From: Saccharomycopsis fibuligera x Saccharomycopsis cf. fibuligera
Lineage: Eukaryota > Ascomycota > Saccharomycetes > Ascoideales > Saccharomycopsidaceae
DNA length: 64,000 nt
Direction of reading: 5' to 3'
NCBI GenBank assembly: GCA_001936135.1
Contig: CP012819.1
Location: forward strand, 744,001 to 808,000
Numbering within the stretch: position 1 is the stretch's first letter; each line of letters opens with the position of its first letter. The position numbers and the translations under genes are program-made. Below the pieces are notes generated by a model. It ran no database searches. It had not been told where the DNA came from and saw nothing but the letters and a program-made list of their open reading frames with translations. Positions 42,490 to 52,297 of this stretch are shown piece after piece.

Positions 42490-43233
42490 CTAACTTTCTT
42501 TTTTCATCTCGCTTAGTCTCTCTCTAAGCAACTGTCTAATCATCTTATTTGTTCTACGATCAAGTAACTTTTTCTGATCTTGTAGCTCTTCCTCAAAATC
42601 CAAAATTGCCCTAACTTTGCCAATCTTGCCTAGATTACTATCATTATTATTGTTAACATTATTCTGGACATAATTATCAATATCTTCAGCATTGTCTTCT
42701 TCATCATCCTTATCCAAATCATACTTCTTTGACAAGCGACTCAATATCTCCCCCTGTTGTGCCTCAGAGACAAGTTCCACCATCTGTCCATTTTCTAATT
42801 CCATACGGAGTGATTCGGAAGTAAAGGCATTTTTTGGTAAGTTTGTCTCACGATCATAGTTTCTTGAAATTAGCTTTTTTCTTGGCTTTTCTGTGATAGT
42901 ATTTTTAGTTAGCTGTTGGGTGGATGTTATCGCGCCGATGTTGATGTTGCTGTCATTCTCACTATTATCATCATTGATGTTTTCGTTTTCATTGATGTTA
43001 TTGCTATTAGTATCGTTATACTGTTGTAATTCATAATCTTGCGATTCTTGTTGTGAATGCTGCAGCTGTAACTGTTGGTCGAGTTCATTATTATTGCTAT
43101 CTATGCTCAATGATGTTGCCGGCACTTCTCCTTGAAATGAAGTTGAAGTTGCAGGTTGCTTCTTTTTACGATCGCGAAGCTGTTGAAGGCGATTCTTTCT
43201 CTTCAATGATTGTTCGTTCAATAATGATGACAT
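42490..43233 (-). CDS. CWF18/CCDC12-family splicing factor
   Basis: 247 aa. Two parts match the cwf18 family: an N-terminal basic helix LKRKNRLQQLRDRKKK, and a C-terminal half with RNYDRETNLPKNAF and the helix ILDFEEELQDQKKLLDRRTN followed by IRQLLRERLSEM. Between them is an Asn/Asp/Gln-rich insert of about 100 residues that explains the larger size compared with human CCDC12. The family belongs to the Prp19/Cef1-associated (NTC) spliceosome complex of fission yeast and man and is absent or unrecognised in S. cerevisiae. The open frame starts at GTG 43302; the first ATG, just before the conserved helix, is 43233. Retention fits the few introns seen here. Confidence 0.85.
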   Translation of the reverse strand: MSSLLNEQSLKRKNRLQQLRDRKKKQPATSTSFQGEVPATSLSIDSNNNELDQQLQLQHSQQESQDYELQQYNDTNSNNINENENINDDNSENDSNINIGAITSTQQLTKNTITEKPRKKLISRNYDRETNLPKNAFTSESLRMELENGQMVELVSEAQQGEILSRLSKKYDLDKDDEEDNAEDIDNYVQNNVNNNNDSNLGKIGKVRAILDFEEELQDQKKLLDRRTNKMIRQLLRERLSEMKKES

Positions 43234-44087
43234 GTTTATATAATAATATTGTGATAGGTTATTGTAATAGGTTGTGATTGTGTGTAATATATATAAAGTC
43301 ACAGTTTTGAAATAGCGGTTGCGTATTTCAATTGATTAATAGATAAAATGAAGGGAAATTTGGCCATGAGCAAGTTTGAAAACCTCTTTTAAAATTAGAC
43401 ACTGGATACCTTGATATATAAAAACTGGACAATCGAACCCATTTGTATGGATAGTTCTATGATTCATAATAAAACTCACTAGTAAATATATGGTTTTGCA
43501 TAAACCTCATCGAGAAATTCATAGCTCCTGGAGAAAAAAATAAAGTGAAGTACACGCGCAGGAGTTCCTTTAGCAAATTATTATTCACATGCATGCACTG
43601 CATCTGCTTTTTCAACATCAGAGACAACCCCTCAAAGCATTGTAAGAAGGGCACAAGATGAAAGGAGCGTACTGTGGAGACGTTAGCGTTTATACATGAT
43701 ACACGCAAATAAATATATATGTAGGTTTTGTAATGTTGCTTTATTGCTTGGTTTTAAGAATTTTTTGTACGGCCTCACACTATTTCGATTTTGCTACTAC
43801 CTTGATATGATTTATATGGCTACGTTCTTGAAAAAAAAGGGGAACAAAAAATCGCTTCTAGTTAACAAGTATATTGGTGAGTAAAGTCATAGTCTTTGCT
43901 TAAATCCCTTTGTAATATAGCTTCTACAAGCAAAATAATGTTTAAAATACGACACGGTATGATGCATTTAATTAAAGTTTCTTTTTTATACGATGAAACA
44001 TAAATTTTGCAAACACAGCATAGTTTAAATATGAAAACTCTATACAGATAAATTCAAACATACTCATTTTACCATTAAATTTTCTAA
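43234..44087. other. Intergenic region XDH to CWF18
   Basis: The 850 bp between the XDH 3' end and the CWF18 start, both genes being on the minus strand. An 83-codon minus-strand frame at 43457-43708 starts at TTG and resembles nothing known. No gene is supported. Confidence 0.45.
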
Positions 44088-47000
44088 TCATGCTTCCAAA
44101 AAAAAGGATTTCTCGTTTTCATCCTTTGGCTCTGTCTTTGTCAAGTTTGCCAACTTATCACCAACAAAAAGTCTAATTCGTTCACTAGTCAAAGGGCTAA
44201 TAAAAGGCAACCCCTTAGTTCCTTCTTTGAAACCATGATCTTTTCTAGCGTACGCCAAAGCATCCCTGATGGCAAAATGTACAGCCATTCCCAAAATCAA
44301 AGGTGGTTCACCGATCCCCTTCGAATACTTCACTGTTTTCAAATGTGAAAAATCGCGATCATAGAGCAATGAAACATTAAATTTTTGAGGAATATTATTG
44401 AATCCTGGGATCTTATATGATCCTGGCCCCGTAGTTGCTAAAGCTCCTGTACGCCTCAACCACAATGATTGTTCAATTGTCATTAACCCGACACCTTGAA
44501 CAAATGCGCCTTCAATTTGACCTAAGTCGACAGCTTGATTTATTGGTCGGCCTAAATCCATCTTGATGTCTGTTCGTAAACATGTCCAATCACCTGTCAA
44601 AGTATCAACTTCAACCACTGAAGATGCAGCACCTTGTGTGAAATAAAAAAACGCCGGCCCTGGATTCGGATTGCCCCATTCATAATTGATATCAGGAGTC
44701 TTGTAAAATCCATTAGCTGATAAGTTAACTCTTTCGAAATAAGCTTTATTGACAATTTCATCAAATTTCGCTGTTGCTGGCATTGCTTTTTTAATTGGTT
44801 CAAGACGTTTCATAATTTTTTCACAAGCATATTTGACTGCCATCCCATTCAAATCCGAAGATGCCGATGCTGCAGTAGCTGAAGTATTGGCCACTACTTG
44901 GGTAGATGTCTCCGAGATGAAAACTTTCTCCAATGGTACTTGAAGCTCTTCAGCGGCAATCATTGCCATTTTGGTATGTAATCCTTGACCCATTTCTGTA
45001 CCGCCATGAGAAACAAGCACTGACCCATCTTTGTAAACATGAACTAATGCACCTGCTTGGTTCAAAAATTTGACACCAAAAGACACACCAAACATCACTG
45101 GTACTTGTGCAATTCCTCTTTTAATCCATTTGTTTTTCGCATTAAAATCATCAATTTCATTTCTGGTCTTAGAAAAACTGATTTGTTTACGGTTTTCTCT
45201 CAATAATGTAGGAATAGAGTAGTCCTTTCCTAAGGACTGCTTATATGTTGTAGTTTGCCCCAATTCTGGATTAATATAGTTTCTCTCTCTCAATTCTTCT
45301 GGGGTGACGTTCAACCGTTCACAAATATGGTAAATGATTGACTCCCCCAAATAACATCCTTGGACCCCGCCAAATGTTCTAAAAGCAGTGTTGGAAATCG
45401 TGTTAGTCTTGCATGGAATGCCGTGAATTTTGGCATTAGGAAAATGATAACAATTAGCAGAGTGGAAAACTGCACGATCAATCACTCCTCTGGTTAGATC
45501 CATTGACCAACCAGCATTAGCGTACAATTTTGCTTCCAATGCAGTGAATTTCAAATTTTTGTCCAAACCGACTTTCCACTTCATTAAAAATGGATGACGT
45601 TGACCGGTGGTTTGCATATCTTCCAACCGATTCAAAGCGATCCTTATCGGTCTTTTAAATTTGATGGCCGCAAGGGAAGCAATTGAAGTATACGGTACAG
45701 ATCTAGTTTCTTTACCGCCGAAACCACCGCCTAGTCTCTTAACTCGACAAACAATTTTATGAGATGGAATTCCCGTTATGTGGCTTGCATACTCTTGAGT
45801 TTCGGTTGGGTTTTGCGTAGACGCGTATATTTTCAATTCACCATCCTCTTCAGGAATAACTAAACAGTTTTGTGTTTCAAAATAAAATTGTTCTTGAGAG
45901 CCGATCCTAGTACTATCTTCAAATACGTAAGCTGATTCAGTAAACGCTTTTTCCCAATCACCTTTCTCAGTGATTCGGTCATCCGGGAAAAAAGACTGTG
46001 CTTCAATAGCATTTTCAATACTAAGCACTGACTCCAATTCCTCGTATTCAACTTTAACCTTCATAGCCGCTTCATAACATCTATGTCTGTCTTTTCCAAC
46101 TATTACGCCAATTGTTTGACCATAAAATTTAACTTCTCCATCAGCGAAAAATTCCTCTCTACCGAAGTTAAAATTCCCCCACAAGTTTTCATCCTTATGA
46201 GCAATATCATTAATGTCCAAGTATCCCACAATATCTTCATGATGAGATAACGCTTCTGACCAATCAACGCTAAGAATTTTAGCGTGTGCTTTAGTAGACT
46301 TTACTAGGGCGCCATGAAGTTCATTATGTTGAATTGGCATATCTTCAGTATAAATAGCTTCACCAGTGACTTGTTTAAGGCCAGACATGTGCACATCGGA
46401 ACCACCAACAACTTTTTCCTTGAACGGTTGATTAATATCTCTGCTACCAGTAGCAATTTGCCGATGAATAGTTTTGAGAGCTTCAGTATCAACAAAGCTT
46501 TTGTTAGCTGTGTTGTTATTGCTACTACTGTCTTTGTCATTGATGTTGTCACTTTTAGTAGAGAGTTTCGAGTCCACGGCAGTGACATCAGCAAGACCAT
46601 CAAGACAATATTGGAAGAATTTATAAAAAAAAGAAATCGTCAAACATCTTCTATAATTGCTCATTCCGCCAGGGACACCAAAAGGTAAGTTAAATTCCAG
46701 AGATAATGTGCTTAAAGCAGACTCAAGCACCGCGTTGTTTTTTTCCAAATAGTCATCAATAGATAAAGACAGCAGTGATATGTTATCTACTGGAATGTAA
46801 ATTGTTGATCCACTAAGTTTAGTTGAAGTTAATTTAGCCAGTATGGTAGTCGGAGCCATACCACCATAACAAAACGTAGAGTCAATAATTTGGAATGCTT
46901 TAGCACTGTCAGTAGACTTTGATTCATTGTATTTGAATCGTAATCTTAAACAAGCAGTAACGATGGAAATGTCATCATCTTTTCTTTTACTTTGCTTGTA

Positions 47001-48755
47001 TGACTTAATATATTCAAATTCGTTCTCATCAGCTAATGGTAAACCAATCGGATCATATTTTGTAATAGGAATGAAAATCTTGGTAACTAGTGAGTTTGAA
47101 GGCAATCTTGTTTTTCTATAGCCAACGAAAAAATCGTCCAACTTGATTTGCTTTTCCTTAAATAATTCCGCCTTGCTTTTAGCATCTGCAGCATCATTCA
47201 AATATTCATAAGTAAGAACCGCGTTAGCACCAACCAAACACGGATTTAAATCTGAAATCGGAGAAGCAGTGACAATGTTACCGGAAGCAGTAGCAGCATT
47301 TCTAATTTGCCTTCCAGCAAATATCTTGAGCTGTTGGCAAATTGCTTTAAATACTTGAGTCTTACCAGTAATTACACTACTATTAATCAAATCCAATACT
47401 CCTGTGTTTGCAGTCAGAGTTGCATCTTCAGCTGTTAGATTTGTCAACTTTTCCAAGCATGAGTTTTGTTCAGCTTTATATAAGTTTTCGCATATTTCTT
47501 CCAAGTTACTAAGACTAAAATTTCCTGCGACTTCTAACCCTGACAAAGGATCATAATTCCAATGTACGTTCAATTCAGGGATATCGTTGATGTATATCAA
47601 TGCTTGAAAATTAATAAGAGGATTAACATAAGCTTCAACTTGAAATTCAGAAGATCCAGAAACCAATTTGAAAGAAGCGTTAGGGAAATTTTCGTAGAAT
47701 GCAATTATTTGCAAAAGCTGCTTTTTGGTAGCAGGCTTAATCCATACTTTTTTATCATTACCGTAAAACACAGGAGCTTGTTGAGTATGCAATAACTCAG
47801 TTGGAAACGGTAACTCATCTTCAGGTCTGTATGGCTTCAAGGGCAAACCATTTGGTGAGTAAAAAAATCTTTCATTCATGTCTATTCCTGTCTCGGCCTC
47901 AGTTGCAATAGAGCTACCGCTACCACTACCACTACCACCACAGGCAGCTGCAAGGTTAATATCTTTGGGCTTATTTTTGCAACAGTTTTCTCCTTTAGCA
48001 CATACACTTTGTGTGTTGCTTGCATTTTCTGAATTGCTCTCTTTTAATGTCAACTGCTTGCTCAATTCAGTCAATGAATGCTTAGCAGGATCATAATCTT
48101 TAGCAAAAGTAATTAAAGAATGAATGATTGTAATGTATCCAGTGCACCGACACAAATTCCCGTCAAGAGCTTCAATAATATCATGCATCTTTGGTTCTGG
48201 ATCATTTCTAAGCAAAGCATAAGCAGACATGATAATTCCCGGAGTACAAAACCCACACTGGGATCCATGAAACTTAGCTAGTCTTTCTTGAATAGGATGC
48301 AAGTCTTTAGTAGTACCCAATCCTTCTACCGTGATTAGATGCTTACCATCAACGGATATTAATGGAACGATACACGAGTTCACAGCCTTATAAAAAACTT
48401 TCCCTTTGACTTTATCATTTGAGCCTAGCACCACAGTACAAGCGCCACAGCCACCTTCATTACAGCCAATCTTTGTTCCCGTGAGGTTCATATAGTGGCC
48501 GGATCTGATAAAGTCGGATAAGCTGCCATCAGGACTAGGGTTCTTGATGGTTGTTTTGCGGCCGTTTAGATAGAAGGATATTTCATTTTTGAATGGAATG
48601 TTAGAAAGTTCTGAGTGTAGATATGAGGAAGATAAAGAAAAGGAGGAGGAAACACTAGATGATGGCGATTGGGATGGTAAGAGACTATGGCTTTCTGGTG
48701 TGCGGTTAACACTTGCACTGGAGGAAGATGTGGAGTCGACAAGCGCGGGGGACAT
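44088..48755 (-). CDS. XDH: Xanthine dehydrogenase (molybdopterin, 2Fe-2S, FAD)
   Basis: 1555 aa. It oxidises hypoxanthine and xanthine to urate with NAD+. Residues 58-220 hold the two 2Fe-2S clusters: Cys98, Cys103, Cys106 (GCNEGGCGAC) and Cys128, then Cys167, Cys170, Cys202, Cys204 (QCGFCTPG, NLCRCTGY). A Gly/Ser-rich insert follows (about 250-300). The FAD domain (about 320-660) has GNIVTASPISDLNP. The molybdenum domain begins near 790: GSQEQFYFET, GGFGGKETRS, TAFRTFGGVQG (substrate Arg), QGAASSVVEVD, GAFVQGVGL, and IGEPPLILG with the catalytic Glu. All key residues of animal XDH are present, which argues for XDH rather than an aldehyde oxidase. The enzyme is longer than usual (1330-1400 aa) because of a Ser-rich N-terminus and inserts. 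The frame is open to 48995 without ATG; 48755 is the first ATG. Rare in budding yeasts. Confidence 0.94.
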   Translation of the reverse strand: MSPALVDSTSSSSASVNRTPESHSLLPSQSPSSSVSSSFSLSSSYLHSELSNIPFKNEISFYLNGRKTTIKNPSPDGSLSDFIRSGHYMNLTGTKIGCNEGGCGACTVVLGSNDKVKGKVFYKAVNSCIVPLISVDGKHLITVEGLGTTKDLHPIQERLAKFHGSQCGFCTPGIIMSAYALLRNDPEPKMHDIIEALDGNLCRCTGYITIIHSLITFAKDYDPAKHSLTELSKQLTLKESNSENASNTQSVCAKGENCCKNKPKDINLAAACGGSGSGSGSSIATEAETGIDMNERFFYSPNGLPLKPYRPEDELPFPTELLHTQQAPVFYGNDKKVWIKPATKKQLLQIIAFYENFPNASFKLVSGSSEFQVEAYVNPLINFQALIYINDIPELNVHWNYDPLSGLEVAGNFSLSNLEEICENLYKAEQNSCLEKLTNLTAEDATLTANTGVLDLINSSVITGKTQVFKAICQQLKIFAGRQIRNAATASGNIVTASPISDLNPCLVGANAVLTYEYLNDAADAKSKAELFKEKQIKLDDFFVGYRKTRLPSNSLVTKIFIPITKYDPIGLPLADENEFEYIKSYKQSKRKDDDISIVTACLRLRFKYNESKSTDSAKAFQIIDSTFCYGGMAPTTILAKLTSTKLSGSTIYIPVDNISLLSLSIDDYLEKNNAVLESALSTLSLEFNLPFGVPGGMSNYRRCLTISFFYKFFQYCLDGLADVTAVDSKLSTKSDNINDKDSSSNNNTANKSFVDTEALKTIHRQIATGSRDINQPFKEKVVGGSDVHMSGLKQVTGEAIYTEDMPIQHNELHGALVKSTKAHAKILSVDWSEALSHHEDIVGYLDINDIAHKDENLWGNFNFGREEFFADGEVKFYGQTIGVIVGKDRHRCYEAAMKVKVEYEELESVLSIENAIEAQSFFPDDRITEKGDWEKAFTESAYVFEDSTRIGSQEQFYFETQNCLVIPEEDGELKIYASTQNPTETQEYASHITGIPSHKIVCRVKRLGGGFGGKETRSVPYTSIASLAAIKFKRPIRIALNRLEDMQTTGQRHPFLMKWKVGLDKNLKFTALEAKLYANAGWSMDLTRGVIDRAVFHSANCYHFPNAKIHGIPCKTNTISNTAFRTFGGVQGCYLGESIIYHICERLNVTPEELRERNYINPELGQTTTYKQSLGKDYSIPTLLRENRKQISFSKTRNEIDDFNAKNKWIKRGIAQVPVMFGVSFGVKFLNQAGALVHVYKDGSVLVSHGGTEMGQGLHTKMAMIAAEELQVPLEKVFISETSTQVVANTSATAASASSDLNGMAVKYACEKIMKRLEPIKKAMPATAKFDEIVNKAYFERVNLSANGFYKTPDINYEWGNPNPGPAFFYFTQGAASSVVEVDTLTGDWTCLRTDIKMDLGRPINQAVDLGQIEGAFVQGVGLMTIEQSLWLRRTGALATTGPGSYKIPGFNNIPQKFNVSLLYDRDFSHLKTVKYSKGIGEPPLILGMAVHFAIRDALAYARKDHGFKEGTKGLPFISPLTSERIRLFVGDKLANLTKTEPKDENEKSFFLEA

Positions 48756-49183
48756 GTTCGAAGATGATGTGCTTTGAAATCTTGATAAGTGAGAAATAGC
48801 TTCTATGCTAACAGCGGTACAATAATTTGGCAAACAGAACTGAGCGAAAATAGCTGCTATATTGTATGAAATTACCAAAGCTATTTTACTGTTGACCAAA
48901 TAGGCCACCAAAACCCTGTCAAAAAAGAGTATGTGAGGATGAGGAGGAGAATAAATAACCGCCAACAAGCCAAAGCTATTTGCTCCTGCATACAAACGCC
49001 AGATTATGCGCCTCGGGACAGCCGCGGCTGTCCGTTTTGCCTAACCAATTGATTATGTAATTGATGACGCATCAATATTATGACAGAGCATAGAGTATTG
49101 AGTATAGAGTACAGTGGATGATGACAATAATAACGTTAATTATTATACACTCTCCTAATATAAATACAAATGCTCTAGAAGTA
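48756..49183. other. XDH promoter region
   Basis: 428 bp between the XDH start and the 3' end of the TMEM115-like gene. It includes GATAAG at 48784-48789 (close to the ATG, maybe in the leader), a GC-rich palindrome at 49016-49033, and TGATGACGCATCA at 49060-49072, an imperfect CREB/ATF-like palindrome. Confidence 0.5.
49016..49033. promoter_or_regulatory. 18-bp GC-rich perfect palindrome upstream of XDH
   Basis: GGACAGCCGCGGCTGTCC is a perfect inverted repeat standing in AT-rich surroundings, about 260 bp upstream of the XDH ATG. Its CGG and CCG triplets are of the type bound by Zn2Cys6 regulators. It does not fit the CGG-N6-CCG spacing known for the purine regulator UaY of Aspergillus. It also sits near the end of the neighbouring gene, so a terminator role is possible. 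Confidence 0.45.
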
Positions 49184-50305
49184 TCATGCAGTTCCGATTC
49201 TCTCCTCAAGCACTTTAAGAGCCACCTGTCTGCGACGTTCCGCAATGCTACTGGATCCCCCAGCACCTGCTGCTGCTGCTCTGGCGCCTCTAGTGGCACT
49301 TCTTCTAACTGCTCGTTCATTGGACTGAGCTACATCTTCTTCATTGAATTTAGTGACTAACCCCATGGTGGCAAGAGCATTATAAATTGTGTCAAAAATT
49401 GGTGATACAATGGGGTGAATAATGTCAGGAAAGAAGTAAGCAAAAGCGAACGTGTCTGATGCGTCACCTTTGACTCTCGTTACTCCAAATGGTTGGCTAC
49501 CGTTATCATTGTTAGTGCTATTATCATTATTATTATTATTGTTGTCAGTACTTTCAGTGCTTGGTGATGTCAAAGGGATTAACGGTTCCAAGATCATAGA
49601 CTGGTAAAATCTCAAATATACCCAAGCCACAACAAAAGAAATCACAGAATTCAAAGCAGGATAATAACTTTTTCTAGCCAATGAGACCAACAATAACAAA
49701 ATCACCGAAATAAAAGGCACATGTTTAACTCTTAAGTGAAAAGTTCCTCTAAAAAAGATCAAGTTATGTTCAGGAACAATCTGCTTAAATGCAACAATGA
49801 ATCCAACAATCAATGAAAATGAACCACCGAATGAACCTTGCAATGCCTCTGGATTGGAATTGCTTGTGCTAGCAATAGCGGTAATTATAATTGCGATTAC
49901 CGCAGTTAGCAAATTGGTTATGCTGGATAACAATATTAGAAACTTTGCAATTTCTTTGGATCCCCAGACTTTTTCAAAATATCTGATACTAACAAGAGTA
50001 TTCAGCACAGAGATCAATAACTCAATGAAGGAACTCTCGACGAAAGATGACACCACAAGGGTCCACGGATGGAATATTACCTGTGAAGGCACCAATTCAA
50101 ACAATGGAACCACCAAGTTGTTGTTATTTAGCTGAGGAATGATTTCATTTTCTTCAGATTGGCCTTGATCTTCCCTGGCACCAAGGAGCTGTTTCTTGGC
50201 CAGAAGTTTCAAATAATATATGATAAAAAAGAGAGCAATGTTTAACAGCAACACCACTTTAGTCACTGGTGGGACATTAAATCTTTTGAAGTTAACGGCT
50301 GACAT
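49184..50305 (-). CDS. TMEM115/YOL107W-family Golgi membrane protein
   Basis: 373 aa rhomboid-like membrane protein. It starts with a helix near 14-34, followed by at least four more hydrophobic segments between about 85 and 245. The motif FHPWTLVVSSFVE and the family hallmark GDASDTFAFAYFFPD near 290-305 identify the TMEM115 (DUF1751) family. An Asn-rich insert (NNNNNNDNSTNND) lies just before it. The C-terminus (320-373) is basic and Ala/Arg-rich, likely cytosolic. Human TMEM115 acts in Golgi retrograde traffic; the yeast homologue YOL107W is uncharacterised. It lacks visible rhomboid catalytic Ser/His, so it is probably not a protease. The frame is open to TTG 50368; ATG 50305 is the first start. 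Confidence 0.88.
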   Translation of the reverse strand: MSAVNFKRFNVPPVTKVVLLLNIALFFIIYYLKLLAKKQLLGAREDQGQSEENEIIPQLNNNNLVVPLFELVPSQVIFHPWTLVVSSFVESSFIELLISVLNTLVSIRYFEKVWGSKEIAKFLILLSSITNLLTAVIAIIITAIASTSNSNPEALQGSFGGSFSLIVGFIVAFKQIVPEHNLIFFRGTFHLRVKHVPFISVILLLLVSLARKSYYPALNSVISFVVAWVYLRFYQSMILEPLIPLTSPSTESTDNNNNNNDNSTNNDNGSQPFGVTRVKGDASDTFAFAYFFPDIIHPIVSPIFDTIYNALATMGLVTKFNEEDVAQSNERAVRRSATRGARAAAAGAGGSSSIAERRRQVALKVLEERIGTA

Positions 50306-50791
50306 TGTTTTGGAAGCGGATAACTTTTTGATTATCACTGAGGTGATAAGAAGGATGAGTAAGCCCAATGCGGAAGGTAGACGATGGCTATTATGTGTGT
50401 GTATGATTATATATATATGTAAGATACCTTACTGTAGCATGGAATGTGTAGTAATAGTCAGTAATATGAAAGGTTGGCTGGCATTGTATACTTATGAAAG
50501 ACGAGGTATCTTGAGTTGGGCTGTGTTTGCATTAACAATTCGGTTTATGGGGGCTTTTCCCTCTGTTTACTGTGTACTAAATACGGGGCACACAACCAGT
50601 AAACTATAATGCGCTTGTATGCTCTGATTAAGTATATAACAGCTATCCTTAAAAATTACTTACAGCAACTACACCTCAATTTTCGTGCAATATTTTTTTT
50701 TTAGAATTTGTCAGATATACAAAAACTGAAATATCAACACATAAACAAAAAATAAGAAACTGAGCATAGTATGTTATTAAAAAAAAAAAAA

Positions 50792-50830
<39 letters not shown>

Positions 50831-50957
50831 GACTAAACAAAACGAAAGTATACAACATCAAGTAACGGAAAGGTATCCACCATTACTGTGATTAATTGAT
50901 TATTCATTTTAAGTTTTTACACTGACAGTAAAAAGCACCTCGGTGCTTTTTATTCCC
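50306..50957. other. Intergenic region with A-tract
   Basis: About 650 bp between the TMEM115-like start and the SUA7 stop. It contains A runs at 50779-50794 and 50797-50829 and a small hairpin AAAAAGCACCTCGGTGCTTTTT at about 50931-50952, just downstream of SUA7, that may mark the SUA7 3' end. No gene is seen. Confidence 0.45.
50797..50829. repeat. Poly(A) tract, 33 nt
   Basis: Run of 33 A, separated by TT from another 16-nt A run. Non-coding simple sequence. Confidence 0.9.
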
Positions 50958-51995
50958 TCACTTGTCTGATTTTTCTGTCTTCTCTGACCTTTCCGCAGAC
51001 TCCGACTTGATTTTACCACTGGTGACCCAATATGGATCAATCAACTCTTTTCTTCTAGCGTCCAAGAGCTTGTAACTGGTCTTGATTGTCCCTTCGCTGA
51101 CCCCAGTACTGTAAGAGATCCGATTAGGACTCAACTCAGCATCAAAGAGAATAGCCGCCATGTATATAACCGCAGCGGTGATGGTGGTTGGACTTCTGCC
51201 ACCCAAGACTCCGACTTCTTTGACTCTTCTAGCAATATGCTCGGCAGCGTTTGTAACTTGGTTATTCAATCCTAAACGGGAACAGAATCTACGAATTAAA
51301 TCTTCAGCCGTAGTTTGCGTGGTTTGAATGGAATCACTAGTACTATTAGCGGTATGACCTTTATCTTCAATAATCTTCTTGATAAGCTTGAAAGTCTTGC
51401 CAATCTCTTTCTTCGGAACTTTGGTCAAGGCCCAGATTTCCTTGAAAGTTCTAGCGACGTTCGCTTTTCTACAACCGATGAAGATCGCTGCGGCCATTAT
51501 CGATTCCTGGGATTTGCCCTTCAATGGCTTCTCTTCAAACGAAAGCTTGTACACTTCCTTGGCAGCATCTTGAACAATCTTCGGCAAAGCATAAGTTTCG
51601 CACATTTGAGAAATCTTCAGAAAAGCAGCCAGAAGCTGATTATCCTTCTTGTCCACCAAACTTTTCCCCTGGGTCCTATTCAACTCTCTACTGGCCCTCA
51701 GGTCCTTCTTGTCAAAAGAAATCAAAGTAGAAAGCTGGTCGCCATCGAGAAGTGGGTTACCTGCGTCACCCACACGGCTTGGATCGCCACCATTCTGATC
51801 GTCATTGCTGAAAGTACGCCATTCTGATCTAGTATCAATAATGCGGTCGCAAATGACCAAGCCGCACTGGGAACAAATCAAATCGCCACTGGCGTAGGCC
51901 TCAATCAATTGGGGAGGATAGGTTTTGCAGTCGGGACAGGTGAGGGTAATGTTCAAGTTAGGACCATCGTAAGGCTCTTCTGCGGCAGTCGACAT
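50958..51995 (-). CDS. SUA7: Transcription initiation factor TFIIB
   Basis: 345 aa general factor of RNA polymerase II that bridges TBP and polymerase and sets the start site. The zinc ribbon is at the N-terminus (CPDC near residue 19-22 and CSQC near 37-40), followed by the B-reader/B-linker with SEWRTFSNDDQNGGDPSRVG. Two cyclin-like repeats occupy about 110-220 (SKIRLLQ region equivalent, SIMAAAIFIGCRKANVARTFKEI) and 225-320 (RSPTTITAAVIYMAAILF). The tail is Lys/Ser/Glu rich. The length equals that of S. cerevisiae Sua7 (345 aa). It is divergent from GPI2 across a 302-bp promoter region. Confidence 0.97.
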   Translation of the reverse strand: MSTAAEEPYDGPNLNITLTCPDCKTYPPQLIEAYASGDLICSQCGLVICDRIIDTRSEWRTFSNDDQNGGDPSRVGDAGNPLLDGDQLSTLISFDKKDLRASRELNRTQGKSLVDKKDNQLLAAFLKISQMCETYALPKIVQDAAKEVYKLSFEEKPLKGKSQESIMAAAIFIGCRKANVARTFKEIWALTKVPKKEIGKTFKLIKKIIEDKGHTANSTSDSIQTTQTTAEDLIRRFCSRLGLNNQVTNAAEHIARRVKEVGVLGGRSPTTITAAVIYMAAILFDAELSPNRISYSTGVSEGTIKTSYKLLDARRKELIDPYWVTSGKIKSESAERSEKTEKSDK

Positions 51996-52297
51996 CGGTG
52001 GAAACGGGTGTGACAGTGGATGTGATGGGCGTGGACAAGTGAGCTGCTGCTGGAGAGTCGAGGTAAGGTGATATTGATTGTATCACATCGTTATTGGATT
52101 ATTTCTGTTTGTTTTATATTTTCCTTTCCTTCCTTCGATTAGAAATGAACAGGCGGAACCATAACAGGGTAACCTATGAAGCACGTGAACACACACTGTA
52201 GCAGTAAAATTTACCACAACCGTGATGAGAAGTGATGAGATGCCCGTAGACAAACTTTGGATAACGAAGATATGACAAATTGACAAGCGACTGACTA
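51996..52297. promoter_or_regulatory. Shared divergent promoter SUA7 / GPI2
   Basis: The 302 bp between the two divergent starts. CACGTG at 52182-52187 (GCACGTGA) is an E-box that a Cbf1-like factor could bind. Confidence 0.45.

Noticed and set aside
48756-48995. N-terminal extension of XDH up to 48995
   Set aside because: Open but without ATG (begins TTG); the family does not have such an extension and the region contains the promoter.
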